DNA of 64,000 nucleotides, taken from NCBI RefSeq assembly GCF_045862745.1, contig NZ_BQXN01000005.1, positions 50,979 to 114,978 on the forward strand. Direction: 5' to 3'. Positions 24,964-34,500 of the stretch are shown here, piece after piece (the first letter of the stretch is position 1; every line of letters starts with the position of its first letter). Below the pieces are notes generated by a model that was not told the origin of the DNA, did not search any database, and saw nothing but the letters and a program-made list of their open reading frames with translations. This stretch comes from Furfurilactobacillus entadae (GTDB lineage Bacteria > Bacillota > Bacilli > Lactobacillales > Lactobacillaceae). The position numbers were made by a program, and so were the translations under genes.

Positions 24964-25797
24964 TTACTTCTTCCGACGGTCACGCACAATAAGCTTGTTT
25001 GAACGAGCACTGTGGTTCCGCGTCTTCTTACCAGCAGTCTTCTTACCCCATGGTGACATTGGCGATGGACGACCAACTGGGGCCTTCCCTTCACCACCAC
25101 CATGTGGGTGATCGTTAGGGTTCATTACAGAACCACGAACGTGAGGACGTTGGCCAGAGTAACGTTTCCGACCGGCTTTACCTAAGTTGATCAGTTCGTG
25201 TTGTTCGTTACCAACTGCACCAACCGTTGCACGGCCTGCAGCCAGAACCATCCGAACTTCACCAGAAGCCAAACGAACTAAGGCGTACTTGCCTTCCTTA
25301 CCCAACAATTGTGCTGAAGCACCAGCAGAACGGGCGATTTGACCACCCTTACCAGGCTTTAATTCAATGTTATGGATAACAGTCCCAACTGGGATGTTAG
25401 TCAATGGCAATGCATTACCAACCTTGATATCTGCATCTGGACCTGATTCAACAACAGTGCCAACTTCCAGACCCTTAGGTGCTAAGATGTATGACTTTGT
25501 TCCATCCTCGTAAACCAATAATGCAATGTTAGCAGTCCGGTTTGGATCGTATTCGATTGCCTTAACCGTTGCCTTGTAAGCGTCTTTAATCCGCTTAAAG
25601 TCGATAATCCGGTAAGCGCGCTTAGTACCACCACCACGGTGACGCACTGTCATGCGACCTTGGTTGTTACGGCCTGCCCGGTGACTTTGTGATTCCAATA
25701 AGGACTTTTCTGGAGTCGTCTTAGTGATTTCACTAAAGTCGGAACCGGTCATGTTACGGCGACCGTTAGTGGTTGGTTTATAACTCTTGATACCCAC
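24964..25797 (-). CDS. rplB: 50S ribosomal protein L2
   Basis: This 277-residue protein carries the C-terminal motif VMNPNDHPHGGGEGKAPVGR, whose His lies near the peptidyl transferase centre. Begins MGIKSYKPTTNGRRNMTGSD. 86 bases separate it from rplW and 86 from rpsS. Confidence 0.98.
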   Translation of the reverse strand: MGIKSYKPTTNGRRNMTGSDFSEITKTTPEKSLLESQSHRAGRNNQGRMTVRHRGGGTKRAYRIIDFKRIKDAYKATVKAIEYDPNRTANIALLVYEDGTKSYILAPKGLEVGTVVESGPDADIKVGNALPLTNIPVGTVIHNIELKPGKGGQIARSAGASAQLLGKEGKYALVRLASGEVRMVLAAGRATVGAVGNEQHELINLGKAGRKRYSGQRPHVRGSVMNPNDHPHGGGEGKAPVGRPSPMSPWGKKTAGKKTRNHSARSNKLIVRDRRKK

Positions 25798-25883
25798 TAT
25801 GCTTTCCTCCTAAAATTGTCGTGCCGTGACTGGTTGTCCCTTGTGAGGAGCCATAACATCATCGGCGCATAGATCGAAGAAGA

Positions 25884-26171
25884 CTATTCTTCGTTAAATA
25901 ACTTGATTTCCTTTGAGTCTGAACTCAAAGTAACAATTGCCTTACGACGTTTCTTTGTGTAACCACTGAAACGTCCTTGGCGCTTAAGGTGGCCCTTAAC
26001 GTTCATAACGTTAACTTTGACAACCTTAACATCGAAGATTTCTTCGATGGCGCTCTTGATCTGGGTCTTGGTAGCGCGAGTATCAACATCAAACGTGTAA
26101 CGCTTCATGTCCATGTCGGCCATTGATGACTCAGTAACAACGGGGCGCAAAATCACATCACGTGCTTCCAT
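25884..26171 (-). CDS. rplW: 50S ribosomal protein L23
   Basis: This 95-residue tunnel-exit protein, docking site for trigger factor and SRP, begins MEARDVILRPVVTESSMADM. Its ATG shares one base with the rplD stop (TAATG), so translation is coupled. Confidence 0.97.
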   Translation of the reverse strand: MEARDVILRPVVTESSMADMDMKRYTFDVDTRATKTQIKSAIEEIFDVKVVKVNVMNVKGHLKRQGRFSGYTKKRRKAIVTLSSDSKEIKLFNEE

Positions 26172-26797
26172 TATGCGAGCACCTCCTCTACCTGAGAAAG
26201 AGCAGATTGGGTAATCACCATCTTGTCGTTGTTAACAACATCTAAAACGTTAACGCCCTTAGCAGTCAATACAGTGACATTAGCTAAGTTACGTGCAGAC
26301 AGAGCTGCGTTTTCGTTGTCATCTTCAACCACAACAAGGGTCTTTTCAGCAACTTTCAGGTTGTTTAAAACCGTGGCAAATTCAGAAGTCTTTGGTGTCT
26401 TGAAGTCCAAGACATCAACAACAACTAAGGCTTTGTCCAAAACCTTTTGTGATAATACTGACTTCATAGCTAATTGGCGAACCTTTTGAGGCAGCTTGTA
26501 AGCATATGAACGTGGGGTTGGTCCGAAGACGATCCCACCGCCACGCCATTGTGGTGAACGGATTGACCCTTGACGAGCCCGACCGGTACCCTTTTGGCGC
26601 CATGGCTTTCTACCACCACCAGAAACGGCACTCCGGTTTTTAACGGCGTGAGTTCCTTGACGTAATGAAGCGCGTTGCATCAATACGGCATCGGTGATGA
26701 CATTGTTGTTTGGTTCGATTCCGAAAACGGCATCGTTTAATTCAACCGTTCCGGCACTCTTACCATCTTGCTTGAATAAATCAACGCTGGTAGTCAT
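26171..26797 (-). CDS. rplD: 50S ribosomal protein L4
   Basis: This 208-residue protein has the tunnel loop GGGRKPWRQKGTGRARQGSI and SPQWRGGGIVFGP. L4 represses the S10 operon in some bacteria, which is relevant to the structured leader upstream of rpsJ. Ends in a TAATG overlap with rplW. Confidence 0.98.
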   Translation of the reverse strand: MTTSVDLFKQDGKSAGTVELNDAVFGIEPNNNVITDAVLMQRASLRQGTHAVKNRSAVSGGGRKPWRQKGTGRARQGSIRSPQWRGGGIVFGPTPRSYAYKLPQKVRQLAMKSVLSQKVLDKALVVVDVLDFKTPKTSEFATVLNNLKVAEKTLVVVEDDNENAALSARNLANVTVLTAKGVNVLDVVNNDKMVITQSALSQVEEVLA

Positions 26798-26823
26798 AAC
26801 TGTTTGTCCTCCCTTCCCTTAAA

Positions 26824-27483
26824 CTATTTTTCGCTATGGCGGTTGTTCTTCTTCAAACCGGCCTTAACAGAATTCTTGATTGTTACGAATGACTTGTTGG
26901 CACCAGGAACGTTACCCTTGATCAACAGAACGTTGTTTTCCAAGTCAACGCGAACAACTTTCAGGTTTTGCATGGTTACTTTGTTGTTACCCATGCGGCC
27001 TGGCAGCAATTTGCCCTTGAAAACACGGTTGATAACGGCACCCAATGAACCTGGGCGACGGTGGTAACGAGAACCATGCGCCATAGGCCCACGGCTTTGA
27101 CCATCCTTATGGATGTTACCTTGATACCCATGACCCTTTGTGATTCCCGTGACGTCGACTGCTTCGCCTTCTGCGAAGACGTCTGCTTTAAGCTCGTCAC
27201 CGACTTTAATGTCTCCAAGCTCAACATCGCGAATTTCACGAACGAAGCGCTTAGGAGCCGTTTTTGCTGCTGCTACATGACCTTGTTCGGGCTTGTTAGA
27301 CAGTGCTTCACGTTTGTCGCCGAAACCTAACTGGATTGCGTTGTAACTGTCATTTTCAACAGTCTTAACTTGCAACACTACGTTAGGTGTAACGTCGATA
27401 ACAGTAACGGGAACTAATTCACCGTTTTCCGTGAAGACCTGCGTCATCCCGACCTTTTTCCCTAAGATTCCTTTAGTGGTCAT
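26824..27483 (-). CDS. rplC: 50S ribosomal protein L3
   Basis: The 219-residue product starts MTTKGILGKKVGMTQVFTEN at ATG 27481-27483, preceded by CGGAGGTG. A longer open frame to 27600 lacks an SD and is rejected. The central finger with GSLGAVINRVFKGKLLPGRM reaches the peptidyl transferase centre. Confidence 0.97.
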   Translation of the reverse strand: MTTKGILGKKVGMTQVFTENGELVPVTVIDVTPNVVLQVKTVENDSYNAIQLGFGDKREALSNKPEQGHVAAAKTAPKRFVREIRDVELGDIKVGDELKADVFAEGEAVDVTGITKGHGYQGNIHKDGQSRGPMAHGSRYHRRPGSLGAVINRVFKGKLLPGRMGNNKVTMQNLKVVRVDLENNVLLIKGNVPGANKSFVTIKNSVKAGLKKNNRHSEK

Positions 27484-27559
27484 GAATACACCTCCGATAT
27501 AATGTAATTTTTGTAGTTTAGCGACGATCGCTCGTCGTGGAACAAGATGAAACCAAGAA

Positions 27560-27868
27560 TTAAAGCTTGATTTCGATATCAACACCACTTGGCAATTCAA
27601 GCTTAGTCAATGAATCAACTGTTTTAGCAGTTGGGTTCACGATGTCGATTAAACGCTTATGAGTCCGAATTTCGAACTGTTCACGTGACTTCTTAAACTT
27701 ATGTGGTGAACGTAACACAGTGAAAAGTGTGCGTTCAGTAGGCAATGGAATTGGTCCTGCGATTTCAGCACCAGTTCGTTTTGCCGTTTCCACGATCTTG
27801 TCAGCTGACTGATCAAGGATCCGGTGTTCATAAGCCTTTAAGCGAATCCGAATTTTCTTACTTGCCAT
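27560..27868 (-). CDS. rpsJ: 30S ribosomal protein S10
   Basis: This 102-residue protein is the first gene of the S10-spc-alpha run. It begins MASKKIRIRLKAYEHRILDQ and carries the loop around IPLPTERTLFTVLRSPHKFK. S10 also pairs with NusB in antitermination. The SD GGAGGGAAC precedes the ATG. Confidence 0.98.
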   Translation of the reverse strand: MASKKIRIRLKAYEHRILDQSADKIVETAKRTGAEIAGPIPLPTERTLFTVLRSPHKFKKSREQFEIRTHKRLIDIVNPTAKTVDSLTKLELPSGVDIEIKL

Positions 27869-27899
27869 AATTGTTCCCTCCTAACGTCTATTTTTATTA

Positions 27900-28030
27900 A
27901 ATAGGCTAACTCCGTAAAAGTTACCGACGCACCCCCGTGGCAAAGCGGCCGGGTGTGTCGCAATCTTTTACATCAACGCTCGCTTGTTGCCAGGCGTTTC
28001 AGGGGTGTTTAACCCCTTCTCTCGCACAAG
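27900..28030 (-). promoter_or_regulatory. Structured leader of the S10 operon
   Basis: Three hairpins fit in the 165-base leader: ACCCCT/AGGGGT (28001-28017), AACGC/GCGTT (27975-27998) and a long stem CGACGCACCC/GGGTGTGTCG (27925-27960) extended by GTAAAAG/CTTTTAC. This is the position of known S10/L4-type autoregulatory leaders. No poly-T follows, so translation or antitermination control is more likely than simple termination. Confidence 0.5.
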
Positions 28031-28039
28031 CACTTAATT

Positions 28040-28068
28040 ACTATACCAGCTGAAACCTTTAATGACAA
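28040..28068 (-). promoter_or_regulatory. Promoter of the S10 operon
   Basis: On the minus strand TTGTCA (28063-28068) and TATAGT (28040-28045) are spaced by 17 bases, giving a start near 28033, about 165 bases before rpsJ. Confidence 0.75.
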
Positions 28069-28171
28069 GGATTTATTTACTTTTCCCGCATTGAAACATA
28101 TCTGTAACTTTTTGACATTCGGCTAATTTTTTCAATAAAAGTTTTTCGAAGTTTTTTTCTCTCATTGCCGA

Positions 28172-28177
28172 TATAAT
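28172..28177 (+). promoter_or_regulatory. -10 element before the nicotinamidase-like gene
   Basis: A consensus TATAAT lies 31 bases before the ATG at 28209; the -35 region (about 28149-28154) is weak. The promoter is divergent from the S10 operon promoter. Confidence 0.5.
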
Positions 28178-28208
28178 GAAAGCACATCAACCCAAGGAGG
28201 TTTTGCTC

Positions 28209-28757
28209 ATGCGTGCGTTACTCATCATTGATTACACCAACGATTTTGTTGCAACAGACGGGGCCTTAACGACTGGTTCTGCTGGCCAGGCCCTCGAGCA
28301 CCCCATCATTGACCTTGCAAATTCTTTTTTAGATCATGGTGATGCCGTGATTTTACCAACGGATCTTCACCAAGCAAACGATCCGTATCATCCAGAAACC
28401 GCGCTCTATCCACCTCACAACCTTGCCAAGACCCGGGGCCGAGAACTTTACGGCCGGCTTGCTGACTGGTATGCGACCCATCAAAACGATTCACACGTTC
28501 ACTTTATGGATAAGAATCGGTACAGTGCTTTTGCGAACACCGGATTAGATAGTTACCTTCGTCAACGACAGATCACAGATCTTCATCTAGCCGGCGTTTG
28601 CACCGACATCTGTGTCCTGCATACCGCCGTTGATGCCTATGACCTTGATTACGACCTAACCGTTCATCGGACTGCCGTTGCATCGTTTGATCCTACCGGG
28701 CACGCCTGGGCACTGAACCACTTTGAACACGCCATGGGTGCGACGATTGTTGACTAG
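28209..28757 (+). CDS. pncA: Isochorismatase-family hydrolase, probable nicotinamidase
   Basis: The 182-residue product starts MRALLIIDYTNDFV, 8 bases after AAGGAGG; a longer frame from 28176 overlaps the promoter and is rejected. Catalytic Asp (IIDYTNDF), Lys (MDKNRYSAF) and Cys (GVCTDICVLH) of the family are present. TDLH...YHPE supplies the Asp/His pattern of the nicotinamidase metal site. It would convert nicotinamide to nicotinate in NAD salvage. Other cysteine-hydrolase activities in this family cannot be excluded. Confidence 0.8.
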   Translation: MRALLIIDYTNDFVATDGALTTGSAGQALEHPIIDLANSFLDHGDAVILPTDLHQANDPYHPETALYPPHNLAKTRGRELYGRLADWYATHQNDSHVHFMDKNRYSAFANTGLDSYLRQRQITDLHLAGVCTDICVLHTAVDAYDLDYDLTVHRTAVASFDPTGHAWALNHFEHAMGATIVD

Positions 28758-28869
28758 TTTCTTCTATAATATAGGGTTCCTTTACGGTTAACTCGCCAAG
28801 CATTGATTAGTGGTACCATGAGGTTAGGTTCGTTACTAGTTACTTAATCTAATTTTGGAGGTTACGTTC

Positions 28870-30291
28870 ATGTCACTATCTGAATTTAGCACCTGTACGA
28901 CCATTCTGGTTGGAAAAAACGCCAGCTATGACGGTTCGACCTTAATTGCGCGTAATGAGGACGCCGGTACGGCTGTCGATCCCAAAAAGTTTATTGTTGT
29001 CAAACCGGATGATCAGCCCCGCGATTACCACGCCAAGCTGAGCAAACTCACACTGACACTTCCTGACGATCCCCTTCGCTACACCGCCATTCCTAACGCG
29101 GTGCCTGATAGTGGGATCTGGGGTGAAGCCGGGATCAACAGTGAAAACATTGCCATGAGTGCTACCGAAACCATTACGACTAATGAGCGTGTGCTCGGCG
29201 CTGATCCACTTGTCGCTGATGGTTTGGGTGAAGAAGACCTTTTGACCATCACCCTCCCCTACATTCACTCTGCTCGTGAAGGGGTAACACGGGTCGGCCA
29301 GTTACTAAAGGACCACGGGACCTACGAGACAAACGGCATTATCTTTTCAGATCTTAACGAGATTTGGTACATGGAAACGGCTGGCGGCCATCACTGGGTT
29401 GCGCAACGTGTGCCCGATGATGCTTACGTCGTTGCCCCTAACCAAACTGGAATTCAGGAAGTCAACTTTGCCGACACAAGTAACTTTATGTTTGCCGACG
29501 ATCTTGAAACGTTTGCTGAAGAAAACCACCTCAACCTTGGTGATCACTTTAACTTCCGCGAAATCTTTGGTTCCCACTCACAGTTAGACCATCACTATAA
29601 CACGCCGCGGGCTTGGTACGCACAACGTTACTTCAGTCCTGACAGTGTCACCGATAAAACACCAATGAGTGACGACCTCCCGTTTATTTGCCGGGCCGAT
29701 CGTAAAATCACCATTGAGGACATCAAGTTTGTTTTGAGTTCACATTACCAAGACACACCGTACGATCCGTTTGCTGTGGGTGCCACAAAGGAAACGGCCC
29801 CGTTCCGGCCAATCGGCATTAACCGGACCCAAGAACTTTGCGTGCTTCAATTGCGGCCAAACGTTCCAGCTGAACGCTCTGCCATTCAGTGGGTTGCCAT
29901 GGCTGCCAATCCGTTCAATACGTTGGTGCCATTCTTTACTAACGTCACAGATACCCCGGCAAGCTACCGTGACACCACCGCCGTGCTCGACAGTAACAAC
30001 GCCTACTGGGCTAACCGGTTGATTTCATTAATTACTGCGGACCATTTCCAAGCTTTAATCAGTGATGTCGAAAGTTACCAAGAAAAGACGTTGGGGTATG
30101 GTCACCACCGCGTTAACGAAATTGACGCTGTCATGGCCAATCAGAGCGGAACTACCTTGACCACTGCACTAACAGCTGCTAACCAAGAAACAGCCGATCA
30201 CATCATGGCTGAAACTGCTAAGCTCCTGGCCACCCTTGTAGGTAAGGGCGGTAACTTGGTGCCTGGTGCTTTCACCCGGGATAATTACTAA
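28870..30291 (+). CDS. pepD: Family C69 dipeptidase
   Basis: The 473-residue product starts MSLSEFSTCTTILVGKNASY; TTTGGAGG lies 9 bases before this ATG, so the upstream in-frame start at 28855 is rejected. The N-terminal Cys (STCTTILVGK) is the nucleophile of C69/PepD dipeptidases, followed by GSTLIARNEDAG. The family belongs to the Ntn-hydrolase fold and hydrolyses dipeptides in the cytoplasm. Lactobacilli often have several copies, so the exact paralogue is undetermined. Confidence 0.93.
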   Translation: MSLSEFSTCTTILVGKNASYDGSTLIARNEDAGTAVDPKKFIVVKPDDQPRDYHAKLSKLTLTLPDDPLRYTAIPNAVPDSGIWGEAGINSENIAMSATETITTNERVLGADPLVADGLGEEDLLTITLPYIHSAREGVTRVGQLLKDHGTYETNGIIFSDLNEIWYMETAGGHHWVAQRVPDDAYVVAPNQTGIQEVNFADTSNFMFADDLETFAEENHLNLGDHFNFREIFGSHSQLDHHYNTPRAWYAQRYFSPDSVTDKTPMSDDLPFICRADRKITIEDIKFVLSSHYQDTPYDPFAVGATKETAPFRPIGINRTQELCVLQLRPNVPAERSAIQWVAMAANPFNTLVPFFTNVTDTPASYRDTTAVLDSNNAYWANRLISLITADHFQALISDVESYQEKTLGYGHHRVNEIDAVMANQSGTTLTTALTAANQETADHIMAETAKLLATLVGKGGNLVPGAFTRDNY

Positions 30292-30311
30292 GTAGCTCTA
30301 AATTTGAGCAA

Positions 30312-30349
30312 CAAAAAACGTGTTGAGAAAATTTCTCAACACGTTTTTA
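30312..30349. terminator. Bidirectional terminator between pepD and fusA
   Basis: The palindrome AAAACGTGTTGAGAAA / TTTCTCAACACGTTTT with A/T runs on both sides serves the converging pepD and fusA transcripts. Confidence 0.9.
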
Positions 30350-30368
30350 TATCGTCGACTAATTAAAA

Positions 30369-32468
30369 TTAGTCTTCGTGGTGGTTACCACCATTTTTCT
30401 TAACGATTTCTTCCTGCACAGCCTTAGGAACGGCAGCGTAGTGGTCGAATGTCATTGTGAAAGTGCCACGACCTTGCGTTGATGAACGCAGTGTCGTTGC
30501 GTAGCCAAACATTTCTGACAATGGTACGAATGAGTGAACTTCTTGTGAGTTCCCACGTTCTTCCATCCCATCGATTGTTCCACGACGAGCGGTTACGTGA
30601 CCCATAACATCCCCAAGGTTGTCTTCAGGTGCGACAATGTCGACCTTCATGATTGGTTCAAGGATAACTGGGGCAGCCTTCTTAGCAGCTTCACGTAATG
30701 CCAATGAAGCGGCAATCTTAAATGCAGATTCTGATGAATCGACATCATGGTAACTACCATCGTAAAGCTTGGCCTTTACGTCAACAACTGGGTAACCGGC
30801 AAGCATCCCGTTAGCCATGGCTTCTTTCAAACCTTGGTCAACTGAAGGGATGTATTCACGAGGAACAACCCCACCGACAATGGCATCTTCGAATTCGTAA
30901 CCCCCACCCATTTCGTTAGGTGTGAATTCGATCCAAACATCCCCATATTGACCTTTACCACCGGACTGACGGATAAACCGACCTTCAACTTGAACGCTCT
31001 TCGTGATCGTTTCACGGTACGCAACTTGAGGTGCACCAACAGTGGCGTCAACCTTAAATTCACGACGCATCCGGTCAACGATGATGTCCAAGTGAAGTTC
31101 ACCCATCCCAGAGATCAACGTTTCACCTGTTTCAGGGTTCGTTTCAGCACGGAATGAAGGGTCTTCTTCAGAAAGCTTTTGCAAGGCGTTGTTCATCTTG
31201 TCTTGGTCAGCCTTCGTCTTAGGTTCAACGGCAACTTGGATAACTGGGTCAGGGAAGACCATTGATTCAAGGTGCAGTGGGTGGTCAACGGCAGTCAAGG
31301 AGTCCCCTGTTGTGGTGTTCTTCAAACCGATAACGGCAGCGATATCACCAGAGAAGACTTCAGGAATTTCGTTTTGTTGGTTAGAGTGCATTTGTAACAA
31401 ACGACCAGCACGTTCACGCTTGTCCTTTGTTGCGTTCAGCACGTAAGAACCTGATTCCAACGTCCCCGTGTAAACACGGATAAACGTTAACCGACCAACG
31501 TAAGGGTCAGTGGCAACCTTAAATGCCAAGGCAGCGAAGTCCTTGTCATCACCGGCAACCAAATCTTCTTCTTCGTCAGTTTCAGGATCAATGGCCGTGT
31601 AAGGCTTAACATCGATTGGTGATGGTAAGTAGTCAACAACGGCATCCATCAACATCTGAACACCCTTGTTCTTGTAGGCAGAACCGGCAAGAACAGGGAA
31701 GAAGTTATTCGTCAACGTTGCGCGACGAATTCCAGCCTTCAGTTCATCCTTGCTGATTTCTTCACCGTTCAAGTACTTTTCCATCACAGCTTCATCGGCT
31801 TCAGCAACAGCTTCAACCAATGCGTCACGACGCTTTTGTGCTTCTTCAACGTACTGTTCTGGGATATCAACAGTGTCCCATTCAGTCCCTAAAGCATCTT
31901 CATCGTAAAGGTCGGCCTTCATTTCGATCAGGTCGATAACCCCTTCGAAGTCATCTTCGGCACCAATTGGCATTTGAACAGCGTGTGCGTTCGCATCCAA
32001 ACGGTCGCCTAATGATTCAACAGAAAAGTCGAAGTTGGCACCCAACTTGTCCATCTTGTTAACGAAAACGATACGAGGAACGTCGTAAGTTGATGCTTGA
32101 CGCCAAACAGTTTCTGTTTGAGGTTCAACACCAGCTTGGGCGTCAAGAACGGCAATGGCACCATCCAACACACGTAGAGAACGTTCAACTTCGATTGTGA
32201 AGTCCACGTGTCCTGGTGTATCGATGATGTTAATCCGGTTCTTGTTCCATTCAGCCGTTGTAGCGGCTGATGTAATGGTAATCCCACGTTCTTGTTCTTG
32301 GGCCATCCAGTCCATTTGTGAAGCACCATCATGGGTTTCACCAATTTTGTGGATCTTACCAGTATAGTAAAGAATCCGTTCAGTTAACGTTGTTTTACCG
32401 GCATCGATATGGGCCATGATCCCGATGTTACGTGTTTTTTCGAGTGGAAATTCACGTTTGTTAGCCAT
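30369..32468 (-). CDS. fusA: Elongation factor G
   Basis: This 699-residue translocase GTPase has G1 AHIDAGKTT, G3 DTPGHVDF and G4 NKMDKLGANF, then domains II-V (domain IV begins near VAYRETI). It is the last gene of the str operon here. tuf does not follow, which is common in lactobacilli. Length is standard. Confidence 0.99.
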   Translation of the reverse strand: MANKREFPLEKTRNIGIMAHIDAGKTTLTERILYYTGKIHKIGETHDGASQMDWMAQEQERGITITSAATTAEWNKNRINIIDTPGHVDFTIEVERSLRVLDGAIAVLDAQAGVEPQTETVWRQASTYDVPRIVFVNKMDKLGANFDFSVESLGDRLDANAHAVQMPIGAEDDFEGVIDLIEMKADLYDEDALGTEWDTVDIPEQYVEEAQKRRDALVEAVAEADEAVMEKYLNGEEISKDELKAGIRRATLTNNFFPVLAGSAYKNKGVQMLMDAVVDYLPSPIDVKPYTAIDPETDEEEDLVAGDDKDFAALAFKVATDPYVGRLTFIRVYTGTLESGSYVLNATKDKRERAGRLLQMHSNQQNEIPEVFSGDIAAVIGLKNTTTGDSLTAVDHPLHLESMVFPDPVIQVAVEPKTKADQDKMNNALQKLSEEDPSFRAETNPETGETLISGMGELHLDIIVDRMRREFKVDATVGAPQVAYRETITKSVQVEGRFIRQSGGKGQYGDVWIEFTPNEMGGGYEFEDAIVGGVVPREYIPSVDQGLKEAMANGMLAGYPVVDVKAKLYDGSYHDVDSSESAFKIAASLALREAAKKAAPVILEPIMKVDIVAPEDNLGDVMGHVTARRGTIDGMEERGNSQEVHSFVPLSEMFGYATTLRSSTQGRGTFTMTFDHYAAVPKAVQEEIVKKNGGNHHED

Positions 32469-32567
32469 TGTTATCTCCTTTAAAAATTAATTCGCTTGTT
32501 TTGCCTAAATCCCAAAAATGACACCGCATTGCAAGATGGGTGTCAAGGGGTGCTCGGCCAGTTTAGT

Positions 32568-33038
32568 TTACCAACGGTAATGTGCGAAGGCACGGTTGGC
32601 TTCTGCCATCCGGTGCGTATCTTCACGCTTCTTAACAGAAGCACCAGTGTTGTTGGCAGCATCCATGATTTCACGTGCTAAACGTTCTGTCATGGTGTGT
32701 TCCCCACGTAAACGTGAGTATTGAACTAACCAACGTAAGCCTAATGTGCTCCGACGTTCTGGACGAACTTCGATTGGCACTTGGTAGTTAGAACCACCAA
32801 CACGGCGGGCCTTAACTTCCATTACAGGCATGATGTTGTTCATTGCTTCTTCAAATACTTCTAACGGTTCGTTACCAGTTTGTTCTTTGATTTGATCAAA
32901 GGCACTGTATAAAATCGTTGAAGCAGTTCCCCGCTTACCGTCTAACATCAAGCGGTTGATTAAACGGGTAACCAGTTTTGAGTTATAAATTGGGTCTGGC
33001 AACACTTCACGTGCTGGAATATGTCCTTTACGAGCCAT
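32568..33038 (-). CDS. rpsG: 30S ribosomal protein S7
   Basis: This 156-residue head protein begins MARKGHIPAREVLPDPIYNS and ends KREDTHRMAEANRAFAHYRW. It nucleates the 30S head. It sits 20 bases after rpsL; a short GACACC/GGGTGTC hairpin (32510-32545) lies between rpsG and fusA. Confidence 0.98.
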   Translation of the reverse strand: MARKGHIPAREVLPDPIYNSKLVTRLINRLMLDGKRGTASTILYSAFDQIKEQTGNEPLEVFEEAMNNIMPVMEVKARRVGGSNYQVPIEVRPERRSTLGLRWLVQYSRLRGEHTMTERLAREIMDAANNTGASVKKREDTHRMAEANRAFAHYRW

Positions 33039-33058
33039 CGTTTATCTTCCTTTCTTGA

Positions 33059-33472
33059 TTAAGCCTTAGGCTTCTTAGTACCGTACTTAGAACGGCTTTG
33101 TTTCCGGTCAGTAACACCGGCAGTATCCAGAGCACCACGGATAATGTGGTAACGAACCCCAGGTAAATCCTTAACACGGCCACCACGGATAAGAACAACA
33201 CTATGTTCTTGCAGGTTATGACCGATACCAGGAATGTAAGCCGTAACTTCAATCAAGTTAGACAAACGAACACGGGCGTACTTCCGCAAAGCTGAGTTAG
33301 GCTTCTTTGGTGTCATGGTTCCGACACGAGTGGCAACCCCACGCTTTTGAGGAGCAGCGTTGTTAGTTTGTTCCTTCTTGTAGCTGTTATACCCGAAGTT
33401 TAATGCTGGGGCATCTGATTTTGACGTTTTAGATTTACGACCACTACGAACGAGTTGGTTAATCGTTGGCAT
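33059..33472 (-). CDS. rpsL: 30S ribosomal protein S12
   Basis: This 137-residue decoding protein contains TPKKPNSALRKYARVRLSN and GRVKDLPGVRYHIIRG. The Lys residues altered in streptomycin resistance (E. coli 42/43 and 87/88) are wild type. First gene of the str operon, with SD GGAGG. Confidence 0.98.
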   Translation of the reverse strand: MPTINQLVRSGRKSKTSKSDAPALNFGYNSYKKEQTNNAAPQKRGVATRVGTMTPKKPNSALRKYARVRLSNLIEVTAYIPGIGHNLQEHSVVLIRGGRVKDLPGVRYHIIRGALDTAGVTDRKQSRSKYGTKKPKA

Positions 33473-33640
33473 CTAAAAGTCCTCCTTCCAATTTTTGGTT
33501 TAAGTTTAAGTCCACACATCCAGGCGGTTCTTTTTTTGGTATTAAAAAAAAGAAAACCCAAATCTGTTTTCCAGTATGATTGCTGTTTTAGCTCCAGCCG
33601 CCATGGATGGCAGACACTTTCACAAAAAAGCACCTTTAAC
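33473..33640 (-). other. Untranslated leader of the str operon
   Basis: About 160 bases separate the predicted start of transcription from rpsL. The stretch has a long A-run on the plus strand (33541-33553) but I see no strong hairpin or gene. Confidence 0.4.
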
Positions 33641-33669
33641 AGAATATCATCCTCACCTACCGGCGTCAA
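33641..33669 (-). promoter_or_regulatory. Promoter of the rpsL-rpsG-fusA operon
   Basis: On the minus strand TTGACG (33664-33669) and TATTCT (33641-33646) are 17 bases apart. Confidence 0.7.
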
Positions 33670-33776
33670 GCGCTCCGGCGGAAAAAGCGGCGAAATAACA
33701 GCAAATTTGTTCATTAAAAACGACTTTATTACCGTATGTCGTTACTAACACCACCGGAACCCCTACGAAAGGGAGC

Positions 33777-34481
33777 ATGACGCTTATGATATCAGCTTTT
33801 ATCCCGCTTGTCACCTTTATTTACGGCACGATCTTTGCGTCTGGAATCGTTTGCACCACGCAGCGTTGCCTCACTAGCCGCCCCTTACTGGTCGCCCGTT
33901 CTTGCTGTGATCACTGCCATCATCCCCTAACTTGGTGGCAGTTGTGGCCCTGCATTGGGTGGCTTATTCAGCACGGACGGTGCCACTTTTGTCATCACCC
34001 TATCAGTGAACACTACCTACTCGTTGAAATTCTCGCTGGCAGCACACTTGCAATGACCGTCACTCGTCAGTCACTGCCGCAAACCATCCTAACCGCGTTT
34101 TTTTGCCTTGGTTTATTAGCGCTCAGTGTTCAAGACCACCACACCCAAGCTGTCAGTGCCAGCGGGCTGACTCAATTAGCTGGTCTATCAATGACACACT
34201 ATCTCTGTGCCCAGCGCTCGTGGTGGCCCCTTATGCTTGTTATCCTTGGTTATTTACTTCTACAAGCATGTTGTCGGTATTGGCCTGTGATCGGTGCTGG
34301 CGACCTCGACCTTATGGTGATCCTTTGGCTGTGGTTCGACACAACGCGGACGTTAGTAATCATTTTTCTAGCCTGCTGGGTCTTTCTGCTATTCGCTTGG
34401 AGAACGGCTTCCAGGCAGCACCTACCATTCTTCCCGGCCCTCTGGATCGGTAGTTGTTTAACGTTAATGATTCTCCCCTAG
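33777..34481 (+). CDS. comC: Type IV prepilin peptidase, ComC-like
   Basis: This 234-residue membrane aspartic peptidase (family A24) has the N-terminal zinc pair CDHCHHP / CHFCHHP, about seven membrane segments, and the two catalytic Asp residues: one in SVQDHHTQAV and one in GAGDLDL. It processes and N-methylates prepilin-like ComG pseudopilins for DNA uptake. It stands alone; no comG genes are in view. SD AAAGGGAG precedes the ATG. Confidence 0.88.
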   Translation: MTLMISAFIPLVTFIYGTIFASGIVCTTQRCLTSRPLLVARSCCDHCHHPLTWWQLWPCIGWLIQHGRCHFCHHPISEHYLLVEILAGSTLAMTVTRQSLPQTILTAFFCLGLLALSVQDHHTQAVSASGLTQLAGLSMTHYLCAQRSWWPLMLVILGYLLLQACCRYWPVIGAGDLDLMVILWLWFDTTRTLVIIFLACWVFLLFAWRTASRQHLPFFPALWIGSCLTLMILP

Positions 34482-34500
34482 CACCCATTTGGCAGGTAAG

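Noticed and set aside
24897..25103. 68-codon minus-strand frame between rpsS and rplB
   Set aside because: It mostly overlaps rplB in another frame and its end is low-complexity leader sequence.
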